Assembly (NCBI GenBank): GCA_021442155.1
Contig: CM038222.1
Coordinates: 58,006,266-58,070,265, forward strand
Reading direction: 5' to 3'
Origin: Cymbidium sinense
Taxonomy: Eukaryota > Streptophyta > Magnoliopsida > Asparagales > Orchidaceae
Length of the DNA: 64,000 nt
This document shows positions 1 through 10,531 of this stretch, one piece after another. Under the pieces are notes generated by a model that searched no databases, was not told the origin of the DNA, and worked only from the letters and a program-made list of their open reading frames with translations. Made by a program: the position numbers and the translations under genes. Within the stretch, counting starts at the first letter, position 1. Each line of letters begins with the position of its first letter.

Positions 1-720
1 GTAGGTTCCAACATCACCCATTCCATCCAAGGCCATAAAGGTCGCATCCAGGGAGAAACATACCCCGTTGGTGATCCTGCTACGACCAAGGGATCCTGCT
101 CCTCCTACACCACCCATTATGGTAGGGCCAGTTCCTTTCGACCTTACGCCCTAGTAGTGTAGTGCGGAAGTGGAGATCCGCATCATGTGGTTTCTTCACC
201 AACCCATTGATGTGGAGATGGTGATGGTTATCAGGGATAGTCCAGATGACAGTTCAGTGGAAGAAATAGTAGAGGATCATTCCTGGATTGTTACCCCTAT
301 TACATCTAACATCAGTCAGGATTACCATTCTTATAGTGAGTACAGTCTGCACAGGATTGACTCCCCAGCTTTAGGTGAGGTCCGGTGCCTCTCAGTTCAT
401 GATAGCGTTCATAATGGTCAGCTCAAGCTATTTGTACCTACAGAGTTAGATCGATCCTTAGATGAGATAGTTGCACACTATTTTATGGAGAAAAAGGAGA
501 TCTTAGGGTATGATGCGATGAAGAAAAGAGTCCCCGATCCCGAGATGACTTGATGGGGATTTATGGCGTATGCATGGTAGAGGTTCTCTTCTTAGAGCGG
601 CAGCCATGGAAAGGGAGATAAGGAGATCAAGGAACCATAATCAACCCATCCTGGCGAGTTAGGTAGAAAGATGAATAGATTGATAGGATGGCATGTTGCG
701 AGGACTTGTTGGCGGCGTGT
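1..720 (+). pseudogene. gag N-terminal region remnant, outer element
   Basis: The N-terminal part of the Gag polyprotein, entered mid-gene at the window edge. The longest open piece is 170-553 (127 codons), rich in Asp/Glu, His and Ser. It contains a stretch resembling the third element at 56700-56900: both carry the block VGEVW/LGEVR-C-L followed by xHDS. No known domain is visible. After 553 the frame breaks, and 554-840 is degenerate gag spacer with no usable frame. The call rests on collinearity with the other two copies. The role, part of the particle-forming structural protein, is inferred from family knowledge. Confidence 0.6.
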
Positions 721-839
721 CTGTTTCAAAAGCAAGCCCTTAGTTCATCTACTATTCAATGTCGGTCGGCTGAGTGCATGTATTAGATCTAGTTAAGACT
801 CTACCTCCCATTAAGTAAGGTAGTACTAGTCTGTATAGG

Positions 840-1745
840 AAAGTAGTGGACAGTACCTCCATACATAAAAAAGATCTGAAATCTATGGTTGAGCAACAAG
901 TGAAGGAAGCTTTGGCTCAAGATAGGGGAGGATCATTGGTTCCAAAGGGTAGACCCTACTCAGAGGAATTCTATGCTATCCAGTATCCCAAGGGTTTCAT
1001 GCCTCCTTCCTTCAAGAGCTTCGATGGTAGTGGGAATCTGAGATAGCATATATCACATTTCAGAGCCAATTATTGCAACGCAGGTGGCATCGATGCTTTA
1101 CTCTTTAGACTCTTTGTCAGTAGCCTAACGAGTATCACCTTTGATTGGTATGGTAAACTGCCCAACGGTTCAGTTAGGACATTTGCTGAGCTAGAGCAAT
1201 TTGCTGGAGCTTAGCAAAGTGTTACTATAGGTGATCTCGTTGTAGCCAATAACACTCTGGTGAGTCACTTGTTGATTATATTCTCCGATGACACAACCTG
1301 AGTATGAAGTGTGAACTATATTTTCAACAACATGCCATTGAGATTCTCTTGAAGAATATCCATGGCCGATCTCTTCATACTTAAGGGCTTCACCATAAAG
1401 ACATTTGAGAAGCTAATCAACAAGACAACTAATCTACAAGGAGAGGCCAAACAATTGCCTTTTCCAGATCAATTGCTAAAGTAAAAATCCCAAAAGATTT
1501 ATAAGAAGAAACCTGGAGAAGTAGTAGCGGTTGACAAGGGAAGAGACTAGAGTCGGCGACCACAACCTCAACCTCCACCTCCTTTGCCACCACCGGTAAC
1601 CACCCACCTCCACCTAGCCTCCACGGGCCAGACCCACCGCCTCACCATACCACCCGATGCGACATGCATATCGCCGGGGCTATGGTCCACCTACTCATAA
1701 GTTAAACAAACCTTATTCTTTTAAGAGGGAGGTAATCAGGAAAAT
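840..1745 (+). pseudogene. gag capsid-like domain remnant, outer element
   Basis: Decayed Gag core. The segment 846-1043 reads RPYSEEFYAIQYPKGF then PPSFKSFDG, and continues after a stop with HISHFRAN and, about 30 codons on, FDWYGKLPNGSVRTFAELE. This resembles the plant Ty3 'retrotransposon gag' domain (FDG-x-GDP, W-Y-x-x-L, F-x-x-L-E). Further on come TIGDLVV and GFTIKTFEKLINK. At least five in-frame stops and a frameshift near 1215-1330 break it. This is the only one of the three copies that keeps most of the capsid-like core: the inner copy lost its first half and the third copy lost it entirely. Gag would assemble the cytoplasmic virus-like particle. Confidence 0.75.
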
Positions 1746-2640
1746 CTTTAAGAATCTCTTAAAGAAATCTAATTTTGACTGAGAGAGAGGAAGTAGACAA
1801 AAGTCATGATCCAAACTTTTGCCCTTACCACAGTATGCTAGGCCATGTTTTGGAGATTGCTTTACATTTAATGATTAGCTTAAACACAATTTCAAGCCTG
1901 GTGCTGTCGTTATCCCAAAGGAATACTTTGTGGAATAACCTTCCAGTTCTATTAGGGTAATCCTTGGGGATACAAGTGATCCTACCAAAACCAAAAAAGG
2001 TTGGGACATCTCTTTGTCTAAAACCTCTAAGAAAATAATCCAGAAGATCAAGAATCTTTCTTTACAGGTGCCTGAGTCAGTTCAAACCTCCAACACCAAG
2101 AAAGATTTGTAAGTTGCCAGTGCTAACTCTAGGAAAGTGGGAGCTCTCAGAAGACAGCATGTGTCGACTGGGATAGCCTTTAGCACCAGTATGTCCACTC
2201 TAGCCTTCAGTTGCAGCTTCCACACCAGTGACTTCTACCATTTCAACTATTTCTTCTATTTCTTCTACTAGTAGAACTCTTGTATTAGTGGATAAGGGCA
2301 TCAAATCCCTCACTCTACTGACTTCTACTTTGTACCCAAATACTTCCAAGAAATTGAAGAATAAAATTGATTTGAATTACATCATGTCTTCGATGAGTTG
2401 TCTTCTTCTATTCCTAATGATAACTCTTCAAGTCTAATTAACTATAGCAATTTTGATCTTCCTTTTTCTAATTCAGAGTTGGATTTTCCAACTCTGAACA
2501 CTATAGGTTCACCTCTTGAGATAGACTTGGAATCATCTGATTCCAAGAGTTCCATAGGAGAAGCTATAGGTGAGCCTGAAGTGCACGTAGAACTTGCCAC
2601 CACTCTGCCTCCAGAGACTTTGTAGTGGGAAGGTTCTACC
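1745..2640 (+). pseudogene. gag zinc-knuckle and downstream linker remnant, outer element
   Basis: Around 1805-1860 the frame reads DPNFCPYHSMLGHVLE, a C-x2-H...GH form of the zinc-knuckle-like motif of plant Tat-lineage Gag. The last Cys is lost by a frameshift (inner copy: NYCPYHRMVSHIFEDY, last Cys changed to Tyr). It continues in another frame with VVIPKEY and SSIRVILGD, which the inner copy shares at 15760-15830. From 2228 to 2625 a Ser/Thr-rich stretch is followed by GSPLEIDLESSDS, a landmark present in all three copies (16360, 57235). Several frameshifts separate these pieces. Confidence 0.7.
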
Positions 2641-3260
2641 TCCTAAGCGGCCTCAAGATGAGGAAACAAGTCATTAGTACTAAGATCAAGAAGCCCTTCC
2701 CAGATGCTCCACCCTTGGATATGCTTGACCAAAGGTGGACTACGTCCTTTCTCATCTAAGAAAGTTGCCATCTAAGCTAAGCATATATGATGCCCTTGTC
2801 TTATCCAAAGAGATGAGGGAATCACTAATCAAGGCCCTCCTTGATCTTGAGATATGCTTAGCTCAGTTGACCACTATAGGAGGAAGCACACTATGCAAAA
2901 AAGAAGCCCGGGATCACTTTCAGATGAAGATCTTTATTGGGGACTTGGAGCACAAATCCCTACATCATTATAGTTGACATGGACAGTTCGGACTCACGGG
3001 GTTGTGGATTCAGGTGCATTAGTAAACATTATGAGTCTAAAGACCCTTGCCTATTTGAAGATCAACATCTCTACTCTCCGAGGAGATATGATGATGTTGA
3101 GAGGATTCAATGATCAAGGTGAGCGGGCTTTAGGTTCTATAGTCTTGATTAATATTGCATTGGATCATTGCGCTTGGATACATGGATCATCATCCTCCCT
3201 TCATTAGTGCATCAAGTTAGAAAGATGGAATTGATGCATGTCGTGAGGATGAAAAGCCAT
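2640..3260 (+). pseudogene. Aspartic protease domain remnant, outer element
   Basis: Retropepsin-like protease that would cleave Gag-Pol. A conserved pre-protease helix-rich segment lies at 2735-2870 (HLRKLPSKLSIYDAL, then LSKEMRESLIKALLDLEICL). The protease follows at about 2975-3150 with VVDSGALVNIMSL, in which the catalytic D-S-G triad is intact, then MMLRGFN and LGSIVL. The C-terminal half is damaged: after 3150 the frame shifts and part of the flap-to-C-terminus region is missing compared with 17040-17140. Of the three copies this is the only one with an intact active-site triplet. 3150-3340 is frame-broken continuation. Confidence 0.75.
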
Positions 3261-3342
3261 TCTCAGTGAGAGAGGTTGAGATCTATGACGATGCGACCTA
3301 CTATCTTCCTCAAACACCCTTTCTTGTGAACTTGGAATAAAT

Positions 3343-3440
3343 TTAAATGGAAATGCAAAAGAAAAATAAAAAGAAACAAAAGAAAAGATAAAAGAAAAAT
3401 AAAAGAAAAAGAAAAGTTCAAGTGAACAAGAAAGGGGAAT
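3343..3440 (+). repeat. Purine-rich tract between protease and RT, outer element
   Basis: About 100 nt that are almost entirely A and G (GAAAAG/AAAAGAA units) on the plus strand. The same position in the other two copies (17289-17410 and 58135-58240) has an equally long purine run. In frame it would encode Lys/Glu-rich peptide. It is followed by a conserved stretch ending at the insertion point at 3501. Confidence 0.7.
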
Positions 3441-3496
3441 TGAAGAAGAAGTGGATCCACATATCACATTCCACCCACAGTTCATTCCATCATATG

Positions 3497-3501
3497 GATA
3501 T
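3497..3501. repeat. Left target-site duplication GATAT of the inner element
   Basis: GATAT here is repeated at 32684-32688, directly after the end of the inner 3' LTR. Removing 3502-32688 joins ...catatg-gatat to atgggtag..., which aligns with the uninterrupted third copy near 58270-58295. Five bp is the usual Ty3/gypsy duplication length. Confidence 0.85.
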
Positions 3502-5586
3502 TGTTGACCTCACTTTTGGAGTGAGCTCTTAACCTCCTCTTCTTAGACTTAGGATTTTCTAGACACTAAGAACTCCTTAGTCATAAGACACTTCTAGTGA
3601 CTAGGTGAACACCTTTAACCCTCAGAGACTTAGAAGTGTTATCATAAGATTAGTTATGCTTAGGATTTAAGAAATTTACCTATCCCATAGCTAAACCCAT
3701 CTATACTTTCTCAAATCAAACCCAAACTCAATTCTCAAACCAAATCTCAAATTTAAATTTAAATTCCAAATCTGATTTCAAAATTTGACTCCAAATGATT
3801 GAAACCGAAAATCAAATTCAAATCCTAAAACCCTTCCTAAGCCATATGAACCACATTCATAAGCTTAGCCAAAACTCCCCTTAAATCAAATCAAACTCAA
3901 TTAATCTCTTTATAAATCAACTATTCCTTCATTTATATTCACAAATATAAATGAAATCCAAATTCAAAATGAACCAAACTATATCGAAAATCAAATCCAA
4001 CCTCAATCTAAACCCTTTAAGTCAATTCTTCAGACTTAGCTAAATTCTATCCAGATAAAGTCAAAACTAATGAATTTTCTCTTGAATCAATCATTCATTC
4101 AATTATCTACCTAAATATAAATGAAACCTACAACATCAAATCAAATCGAAACCAACCCAAGTCAAACCCAACCTAACCCTTTTGACTTGAAAATTTCAAA
4201 TGAGCCAAAATTCCTTAGACTCCAAATTGATTGTTGAATTTATACCCAATCTAGGGCTCATATATAAGTTCAACTAAACTCGAATCAAACCAAAATCAAA
4301 CTAATTGACCCACTTAGGTCCACTTGACCCAAAGTGACCTAAAGGACCCATTTGAGCCAACTTCTAATCCAACCCAAATTGGATTAAACCAAGCTCACCA
4401 AAATCTTCCACCATGATTGTTGATCACCCTAGGATGATCAATTACAATAAATTGGGCCAAACAAAGCCCAATTGGCCATTTGATCCAAATTGACCCAAAT
4501 TGGCTTAGAGGACCAAATCGGGTCAAATCATGATCTAACCCAAATTGAGTGCAACCAATAGCTCAAGTTCATTCCAAATTGATTATTGAACTTGAAAAAA
4601 AGCCATAATTAAACATAATTTGATCAATCGAGCCCAATTGATCAACTTGACCAAACCTAGCCCAAATTGGCCTAAAGGGTCAATTTGGCCTAAATCCAAA
4701 TTAAATCCAAATTAATTCAAACCAATGACCACATTCATCTTCAATTAGCCAATTGAACATGAATCAACCCATAACCCAAGCTGATTTGGCCAATTTTGGT
4801 CAAATGAGTCAATTTGACCCAAAGTGATCCATATGACCCAAATTGGGCCAAATCCCTTGAAACCAAGCCAAAACCCATTAGGATCTGATCAAACTTGACC
4901 CAAACTCATTTGGTATCAGCAAAAACATAAATAATTGCTCTTTCGGCGAAATCAGTTTGCCAAAATGCTCCAAAGCAAATAAGTAATACGTAATAAAGAT
5001 CACTTCAAAGCTTCCTCACATACCTAGGAGTTCGCTCGGATCTTCACCGCCGCCGGAAATCATCCCCAGGGAGGTAAATTTCACCAAACCATTGCTGGCC
5101 TTAGGATTTCGCATATTTTGTATTAATTTTCTTGCAATTTTAGGAATTTCTCCTAGATAATCCTACATTTTTACTTTAAATCATCCCAATTAGGAAATAA
5201 AATTTTTTTTATGAATGAAAAAGCGGTTAATTTGGACAAGTTTTTGCTTAGAAATCCTCATTTTTTCTAAAAAAAAAAGCCTAAAAATACTGTTCACTTG
5301 CCGGCTTACTACAAACATTCAAGTGACATCTAGGACTTTTAAGAAAATAATGTGATGTTCCGAATCTTAATAAACCCCAAAAAAATACTTAAGATTTGAG
5401 TTTAATCAATTATGGAGTTAATTAAAATATAATCTAAAAATAATTTAAATATTAAATCAAAATCGAAATGAAATAACACTTAAATTAAATCACATCCATT
5501 TGGAATTAGATAATTAATTAACCATTAAATATTTCAACCTAATTACTAAATCGAACATGTTAATGAAATCAAACAAACATAATAAA
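3502..5586 (+). repeat. 5' LTR of inner element, heavily deleted
   Basis: It aligns with the start of the 3' LTR (25519 onward) but has four gaps. About 390 bp is missing at 4932 (equivalent of 26953-27338, which holds a TATA-like site). About 690 bp is missing near 5310 (equivalent of 27725-28415, the CpG-rich patch), and about 220 bp near 5490. Everything after the equivalent of 28895 is lost, including the LTR end and the primer-binding site. It ends at 5586, where it joins the middle of a hairpin repeat unit. Only about 2.1 of 7.2 kb remain. Confidence 0.82.
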
Positions 5587-6575
5587 TTTGTTAAGTGAGA
5601 GTTTCATTTTCAAAATCACAATTACATTTGGCTTTCACTTAGCATACCAAATTTGTTAAGTGAGAGTTTCATTTTCGAAAATCATAAGCACAATTGACTT
5701 TTGCTTAACATACCAAATTTGTTAAGTGAAAGTTTCATTTTCAAAATCATAAACACATTTGACTTTCACTTAACATACCAAATTTTTTAAGTGAGAGTTT
5801 CATTTTCAAAATCACAATCACATTTGATTGTCACTTAGCATACCAAATTTGTTAAGTGAGAGTTTCATTTTTGAAAATCATAAGCACATTTGACTTTCGC
5901 TTAATATACTAAATTTGTTAAGTGAGAGTTTTATTTTCAAAATCATAAACACATTTGACTTTCACTTAACATACCAAATTTGTTAAGTGAAAGTTTCATT
6001 TTCAAAATCATAAACACATTTGACTTTCACTTAACATACCAAATTTGTTAAGTGAGGGTCTCTTTTCAACACACATTTGATCCCTATTTTAACATACCAA
6101 ATTTGTTAAATAAGGATCCAGTTTTTCTTGTCAAACCACACTTGAGCTTCCACTTAACACACCAAATTTGTTAAGTGAGAGTCTCATTCTCAAAAAGAAA
6201 AAAACAATAAAATAAAAAAATAAAAAAACAAAAAAACAAAAAAACAAACATATCTCAAACACATTTGGGGCTTTCATTTAACATACCAAATCTGTTAAGT
6301 GGAACTCCCATCTTCAAAGAGAAGCAAATTTATCTCACAATCATATTTGACTTTCACTTAGCATACCAAATTTGTTAAGTGAAAGTCTCATCATCAACAA
6401 ATCAAACACATGTGGCCTCTACTTAACATACCAAATTTGTTAAGAAGCATTTTTTCAAATCAAAATATCACACAATAAAATCTTCATAAGCAAAAATATT
6501 TCAAACACACAATCACAACCTTTTCTTAGCATACCCAAATTTTCCAAGTAGAGGTCTTTCAAACTATCAATATTT
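5587..6575 (+). repeat. Tandem hairpin-repeat array in the inner element leader
   Basis: About 14 units of roughly 65 bp. Each holds an inverted repeat around a constant 9-nt loop. The best unit is ACTTTCACTTAACA (5958-5971), loop TACCAAATT, TGTTAAGTGAAAGT (5981-5994): 14 of 14 pairs. The unit at 6079-6118 has a different stem (GATCC...TTTAACA with TGTTAAATAAGGATC) that still pairs. The linker between hairpins resembles TTTCATTTTCAAAATCA. The first unit is cut in half by the deletion junction. 6190-6252 is an A-rich low-complexity spacer. The array sits between the LTR and gag, as in the third element. Confidence 0.88.
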
Positions 6576-6584
6576 TCAAACAAG

Positions 6585-6847
6585 ATGCATAAAACACAAA
6601 TATCTCTATGTAGAGGCTCCACCGAGGTCATCTACTTTGGCCATGGTTTTGAGGGGGTGAGGATTTCTTGTGAGGGGATAGTCCTTACCAGTTTAGCAAG
6701 GAGGAGGTGGCGGGGCAAATGCCACTTATTTGATTTGATATTACATCTGATTTTGAGTTTCCTCCACTAAAGAGGAAGGCCACTGTTGTTCTTGCTACCC
6801 TGCTAGTATCAGTTTCTTTGCCAATTATTCCAGTGTGGGTCGAAGTT
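6585..6847 (+). pseudogene. gag N-terminal fragment, inner element, left of hAT insertion
   Basis: Short start-proximal piece of gag. It contains a GFEGVRIS-like segment at about 6650-6670 that matches GFEGARIP of the third element near 55630-55660. The initiator region of the third copy (55523) has no clear counterpart here. The piece runs into the hAT target site at 6848 and gag resumes at 14104. The segment is small and frame-broken, so the assignment rests on collinearity. Confidence 0.65.
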
Positions 6848-6855
6848 ACTCCCGC
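6848..6855. repeat. Left 8-bp target-site duplication of the hAT element
   Basis: ACTCCCGC here matches ACTCCTGC at 14096-14103 in 7 of 8 positions. Eight bp is the duplication length of the hAT superfamily. Joining the flanks gives a sequence that aligns with third-copy gag near 55793-55830. Confidence 0.75.
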
Positions 6856-7060
6856 AGGGGTACAGAGAGTCAGGTCTCGAGCCATGTTAGCTCGAGCTTG
6901 ACTTGATTGTTCACTGTGAGCTCGAGCTCGACTCAAGCGTATGTACAAGCTCAAACTCGGCTACATGTAAGCTCAAACTCAACTTGATTTATCGGGCTCG
7001 ATTAGAAACTCAAACTTGGCTCGATGGGAAGCTCGAGCTTGGCTCGTTTATATGTTCGAT
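6856..7060. repeat. hAT left terminal and subterminal repeats
   Basis: It begins AGGGGTACA. Repeated GCTCGAGCT, CTCGAGCTCG and GCTCAAACTC motifs occur at intervals of about 20-30 bp, in both orientations because the core is palindromic. In hAT elements such subterminal clusters are transposase binding sites. Confidence 0.75.
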
Positions 7061-10000
7061 TTGAAGTCAATTCCACTAAAAAAGAGCACCAAAAAAATTT
7101 GAAGAGCAATTAAGATAAATTACTAAAATTTATTAAATTAATTTGAGTCTTTGGATATTTTTGTTACAAATATATGCAATTCTAACTCAAAGAAAGTACA
7201 ATAAAAATTACAAAATATTGAAAGAAAAATTAAATGCTCAAACAAAAGAGCTACTTACAAGTTACATAATTAAACACTCAATCCCCATATATTTATAAAA
7301 TGAAAGATAGAATTAAATTGAAATCAACATCTTCTCTTGATCCCTTTGAAATGGGACGCCATACATTTTAGAGTCTTCAACGAAGAAAATATCACTCAAG
7401 TAATCCAAGGCTCCAACTTGAAGTCTTAGTATCCAACCACCTAATCAAAAATACTGCAAGATTATAAAGAAAAAATAATCATAGTCCATCATACTAATGA
7501 AAGGAAGAGTATAATTAAGTAAGCATAAAGAATAAGAGAAAATAAAAGGAGCAAAGTTAAGAAAAGGCTCAGGCTCAGTTACAAATTACAATCATCTTAA
7601 AGAGCAACACTATATGTAAGCATCCAAACTTCAGAAGAAGGGTTACAATTACATATAGTGCTACCAGCTAAAAGAAGATAGAGAGGGAAACATCAAGGCC
7701 ATCATAGCCGGCATACCTTGTGTAGCCCATCATCCAAAGTCCATCATCCAAGCAAAATCCTCTAAAGCAAAATACAATAGCCATTAGCCAACCACAAAGC
7801 AACCAAAACAACCAAGTCCAATATGGCAAAGCCCAACCATCAAGGATGGTAGGAGGAAATAATAGCAAAGTCGAATATAGCAACGAATAACTATGAAGGT
7901 AGGAGGAACAATCCATATGAGAGAAATGGTAAATAGTATTTTTATAATCAAACTGAATCAGAGGCAAAAAAATAACCTTAAATACATGAAATGCATCTAT
8001 TTGGATGCTTCTGCTTTTATCCTGAGCATAGAAATAAATTCATCAGTTTTGAGAAAAATACAAATAAGTTATTGCTGAGAAAATATGTTTAAAAAAAAAA
8101 ATCTAAGTTCTGAATTCTATTTAAATATTACATACATACAATACAATTCTTATATACTTACATAATTGACATCTAAAGTTTGATAATTACAAATATAGTA
8201 TTTTTTTTCATATATAAAATAATGCATTTTATTTTAAAAAGATGATGATATTTTTGATATAATATTAAAGATTTAAGTGTTATTTATGTAAATATTAATA
8301 TTTTAGAGTTGGATATGTAAATGAATGAGAATTGTGTGGTATGCATGTAAGTGCTTTCAAGAAGCAAAGAAATTCCTAAAATTTAGTCTCACACATAAAA
8401 AAAGTTTTGTTTTGAATGATAGCATTTCGGAAACAGAACTCAATGGAAGAACAGAAAACACCAGCAGTGAGAGCATGAGGAATTAGATAGGTAAAGGGAA
8501 AGAAATCAATGATTAGTGTTTCCAAGTTAAATACTTATCTCAGATCCAACAACACATCAAGGTGATTTATGGCAACTACAATCAAAGAGAGAAGTGCATA
8601 TAAGAGTCTGCAAGTCCTAAATTTGACAATAAGATCAAGTAGTTCATGCTTATCCAGAATTCTAGTGGTCATTCAGACTAGTAATGTTTAGGATTAGAGA
8701 GAACTAAAAATAATAAGGATGAACCTTTATGTTAATTGATTTGGGGGAGAGATGCATTAATAAGTAGAAATCATACTCTTAGAAATAAACTACATTAATA
8801 AGTAGAAATCATAGTCTTAGAAGATTCATAGGAATTATCAAGTTATCCTTGAGCTCACATATCTAGTCATAGCATGAGAATTTGATCGTTCAAAACATAT
8901 CTCCCAAAGGCCAATCGTAATCAAAAGTTGCTTAACTAATAAGTTGGGATTAAAATAATTTAGAATCTACCAATATGTAACATAAAAACAAATGTAGGAG
9001 ATATAAGCACAACTTGAGAGCTTGTCTAGCTGTAACATAGTTGGAAGATGATAACAACTTCTCATTAAACTCTGCAAAAAATAGTTAGCTTGCCAACCAA
9101 ATAAGAGAAACACAAGTGTTCAAATCTTTCACCACCAAAGTAAAAACACTCAGCCAAACAGCTAAGAGAGGAAACACATAGCAGGAGGAAATAACAACAA
9201 CAAAGTAATATAGCAGAAAAACCGCCAACATACACCCATCTAACCAACCCAAATACAACAAACAAGAGAAACACAAGTATTCAAATCTTCTACCATCAAA
9301 GTAAAACACTCAACCTGATAAGATAGGAAACACATAGCGAGGAAATAAAAAGAGAAAGTCAAGTACAACTAGAGACATGATTGAAAGAACATAAAGGATG
9401 ATAGTCAACAAATTGAGTTACTAATCGACATTTGAAAATAATATAAGAAAGAAAAGCGAAATGTACAAATCAAATACATGGAGACATTGAAAGAACATAA
9501 CAGATGATAGTCAACAAATAGATTTCGATCTATTAAGCACCTTTAAAACTTTGACCAATATCCACTAATCATGTTGCAATACCTTCAATCCCATAAATAG
9601 AAACTTATTTATCATGCTAGAGATACATGACTACAAGCCATAATAGACCAGTAATCCAAAAATAAAAAATAGTACAACAAGCCATCAAGCCAAAACCACC
9701 CAAGATAAGAAAAGTAGCATCAACAAACCCCAACCAAAGTGGCAAAAAAATCTAATCGGAGCACAACAAGCCAAAAATAAAAAGAAACAAAGCTTAGTAA
9801 GACAAACTACAAGCCATCCATCAAGAATTACAGCAATACTACATGGACACCACCAAAGTCAACACCAAAAGAGAGGATATATGGGCATTGATTCAAGCTC
9901 AAAAAAATATTCAAAGGGCATTTACGAGATAAGGTAATTTGGTGTTATCTATATTAAAAATATTTAGAGGGCATTGATTCAAGCTCAAAAAATTTAGTAA

Positions 10001-10531
10001 AGTAGCTACCAACATGCTATAGATACATAGGCAACTACAGTAAACTATCTAGTTAGCTACCGACACATCCAAAAGATGGAAGTAATAAAGCTACCAACAT
10101 CCAAGGAATATATGAGCAACTATCTAAATTTCATTTCAAAATCATGAGCATCAGCTATCATCATCAATCTCCTCTAATATAAAAAATTTGAACTTTGTAA
10201 AGATAACTATAATCAAAACATCCAAAAAATATCTACTAAATAAAGAACAAGTCCGAAATTAGAAAGAGTTTAAATGTCAAATAGCATAAGGCCTACTATG
10301 TAAATATAAAGTCTATTAAAGAAAGCATGTAAAGTCAAATCTTCATCCTTCTCCATTAAACGCTATCTAGAGGACCTATGGGTATCTAATCTCTTCATCT
10401 TCATCCTCTTCCTAATAAATATAGAATATAGAATATTAATGTCATTAAAAATCCGTGAATCTTTGATAATGAAAAAAATGTTAAATTATAAAATAAATAT
10501 CTTGATTCTCCCTTTCATAATGATAAATAAC
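7061..10531. other. hAT interior downstream of transposase, no gene seen
   Basis: AT-rich sequence with no plausible coding frame in either strand. Short local duplications are visible. A unit of about 45 bp occurs twice at 8757-8824. A block of about 130-165 bp is partly duplicated (9094-9190 and 9262-9345). Related segments occur at 9380-9420 and 9487-9525, and at 9892-9915 and 9967-9990. These look like ordinary slippage or repair scars in a dead transposon. Confidence 0.6.

Larger units (their letters stand above)
1..3501 (+). mobile_element. Outer Tat-like Ty3/gypsy element, 5' internal part
   Basis: This is the gag and protease part of an old LTR retrotransposon whose 5' LTR and leader lie left of the window. 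It aligns by eye with the two other gag-protease copies (14104-17460 and 55523-58270). It stops at 3501 where the younger copy is inserted and resumes at 32684. The joined flanks around GATAT read collinearly with 58265-58310, which has no insertion. Stops and frameshifts occur throughout, so it is not coding-competent. Confidence 0.88.

Noticed and set aside
3204..3485. Minus-strand frames of 65-93 codons rich in Phe, Ser and Leu.
   Set aside because: They are the complement of the purine tract; the same happens at 17255-17440 and 57997-58260.
6190..6252. A-rich stretch considered as a poly(A) tail of a LINE or SINE.
   Set aside because: It lies inside the hairpin array with units on both sides, with no target duplication or LINE/SINE body nearby.
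7668..7967. Minus-strand frame of 99 codons, Trp/Leu/Tyr-rich.
   Set aside because: Low-complexity composition downstream of the transposase; no recognisable domain.
9065..9309. Two overlapping minus-strand frames with strongly hydrophobic sequence, resembling a membrane protein.
   Set aside because: They overlap each other in different frames and come from a local duplication of AC/AA-rich sequence inside the hAT. There is no start context or conservation.
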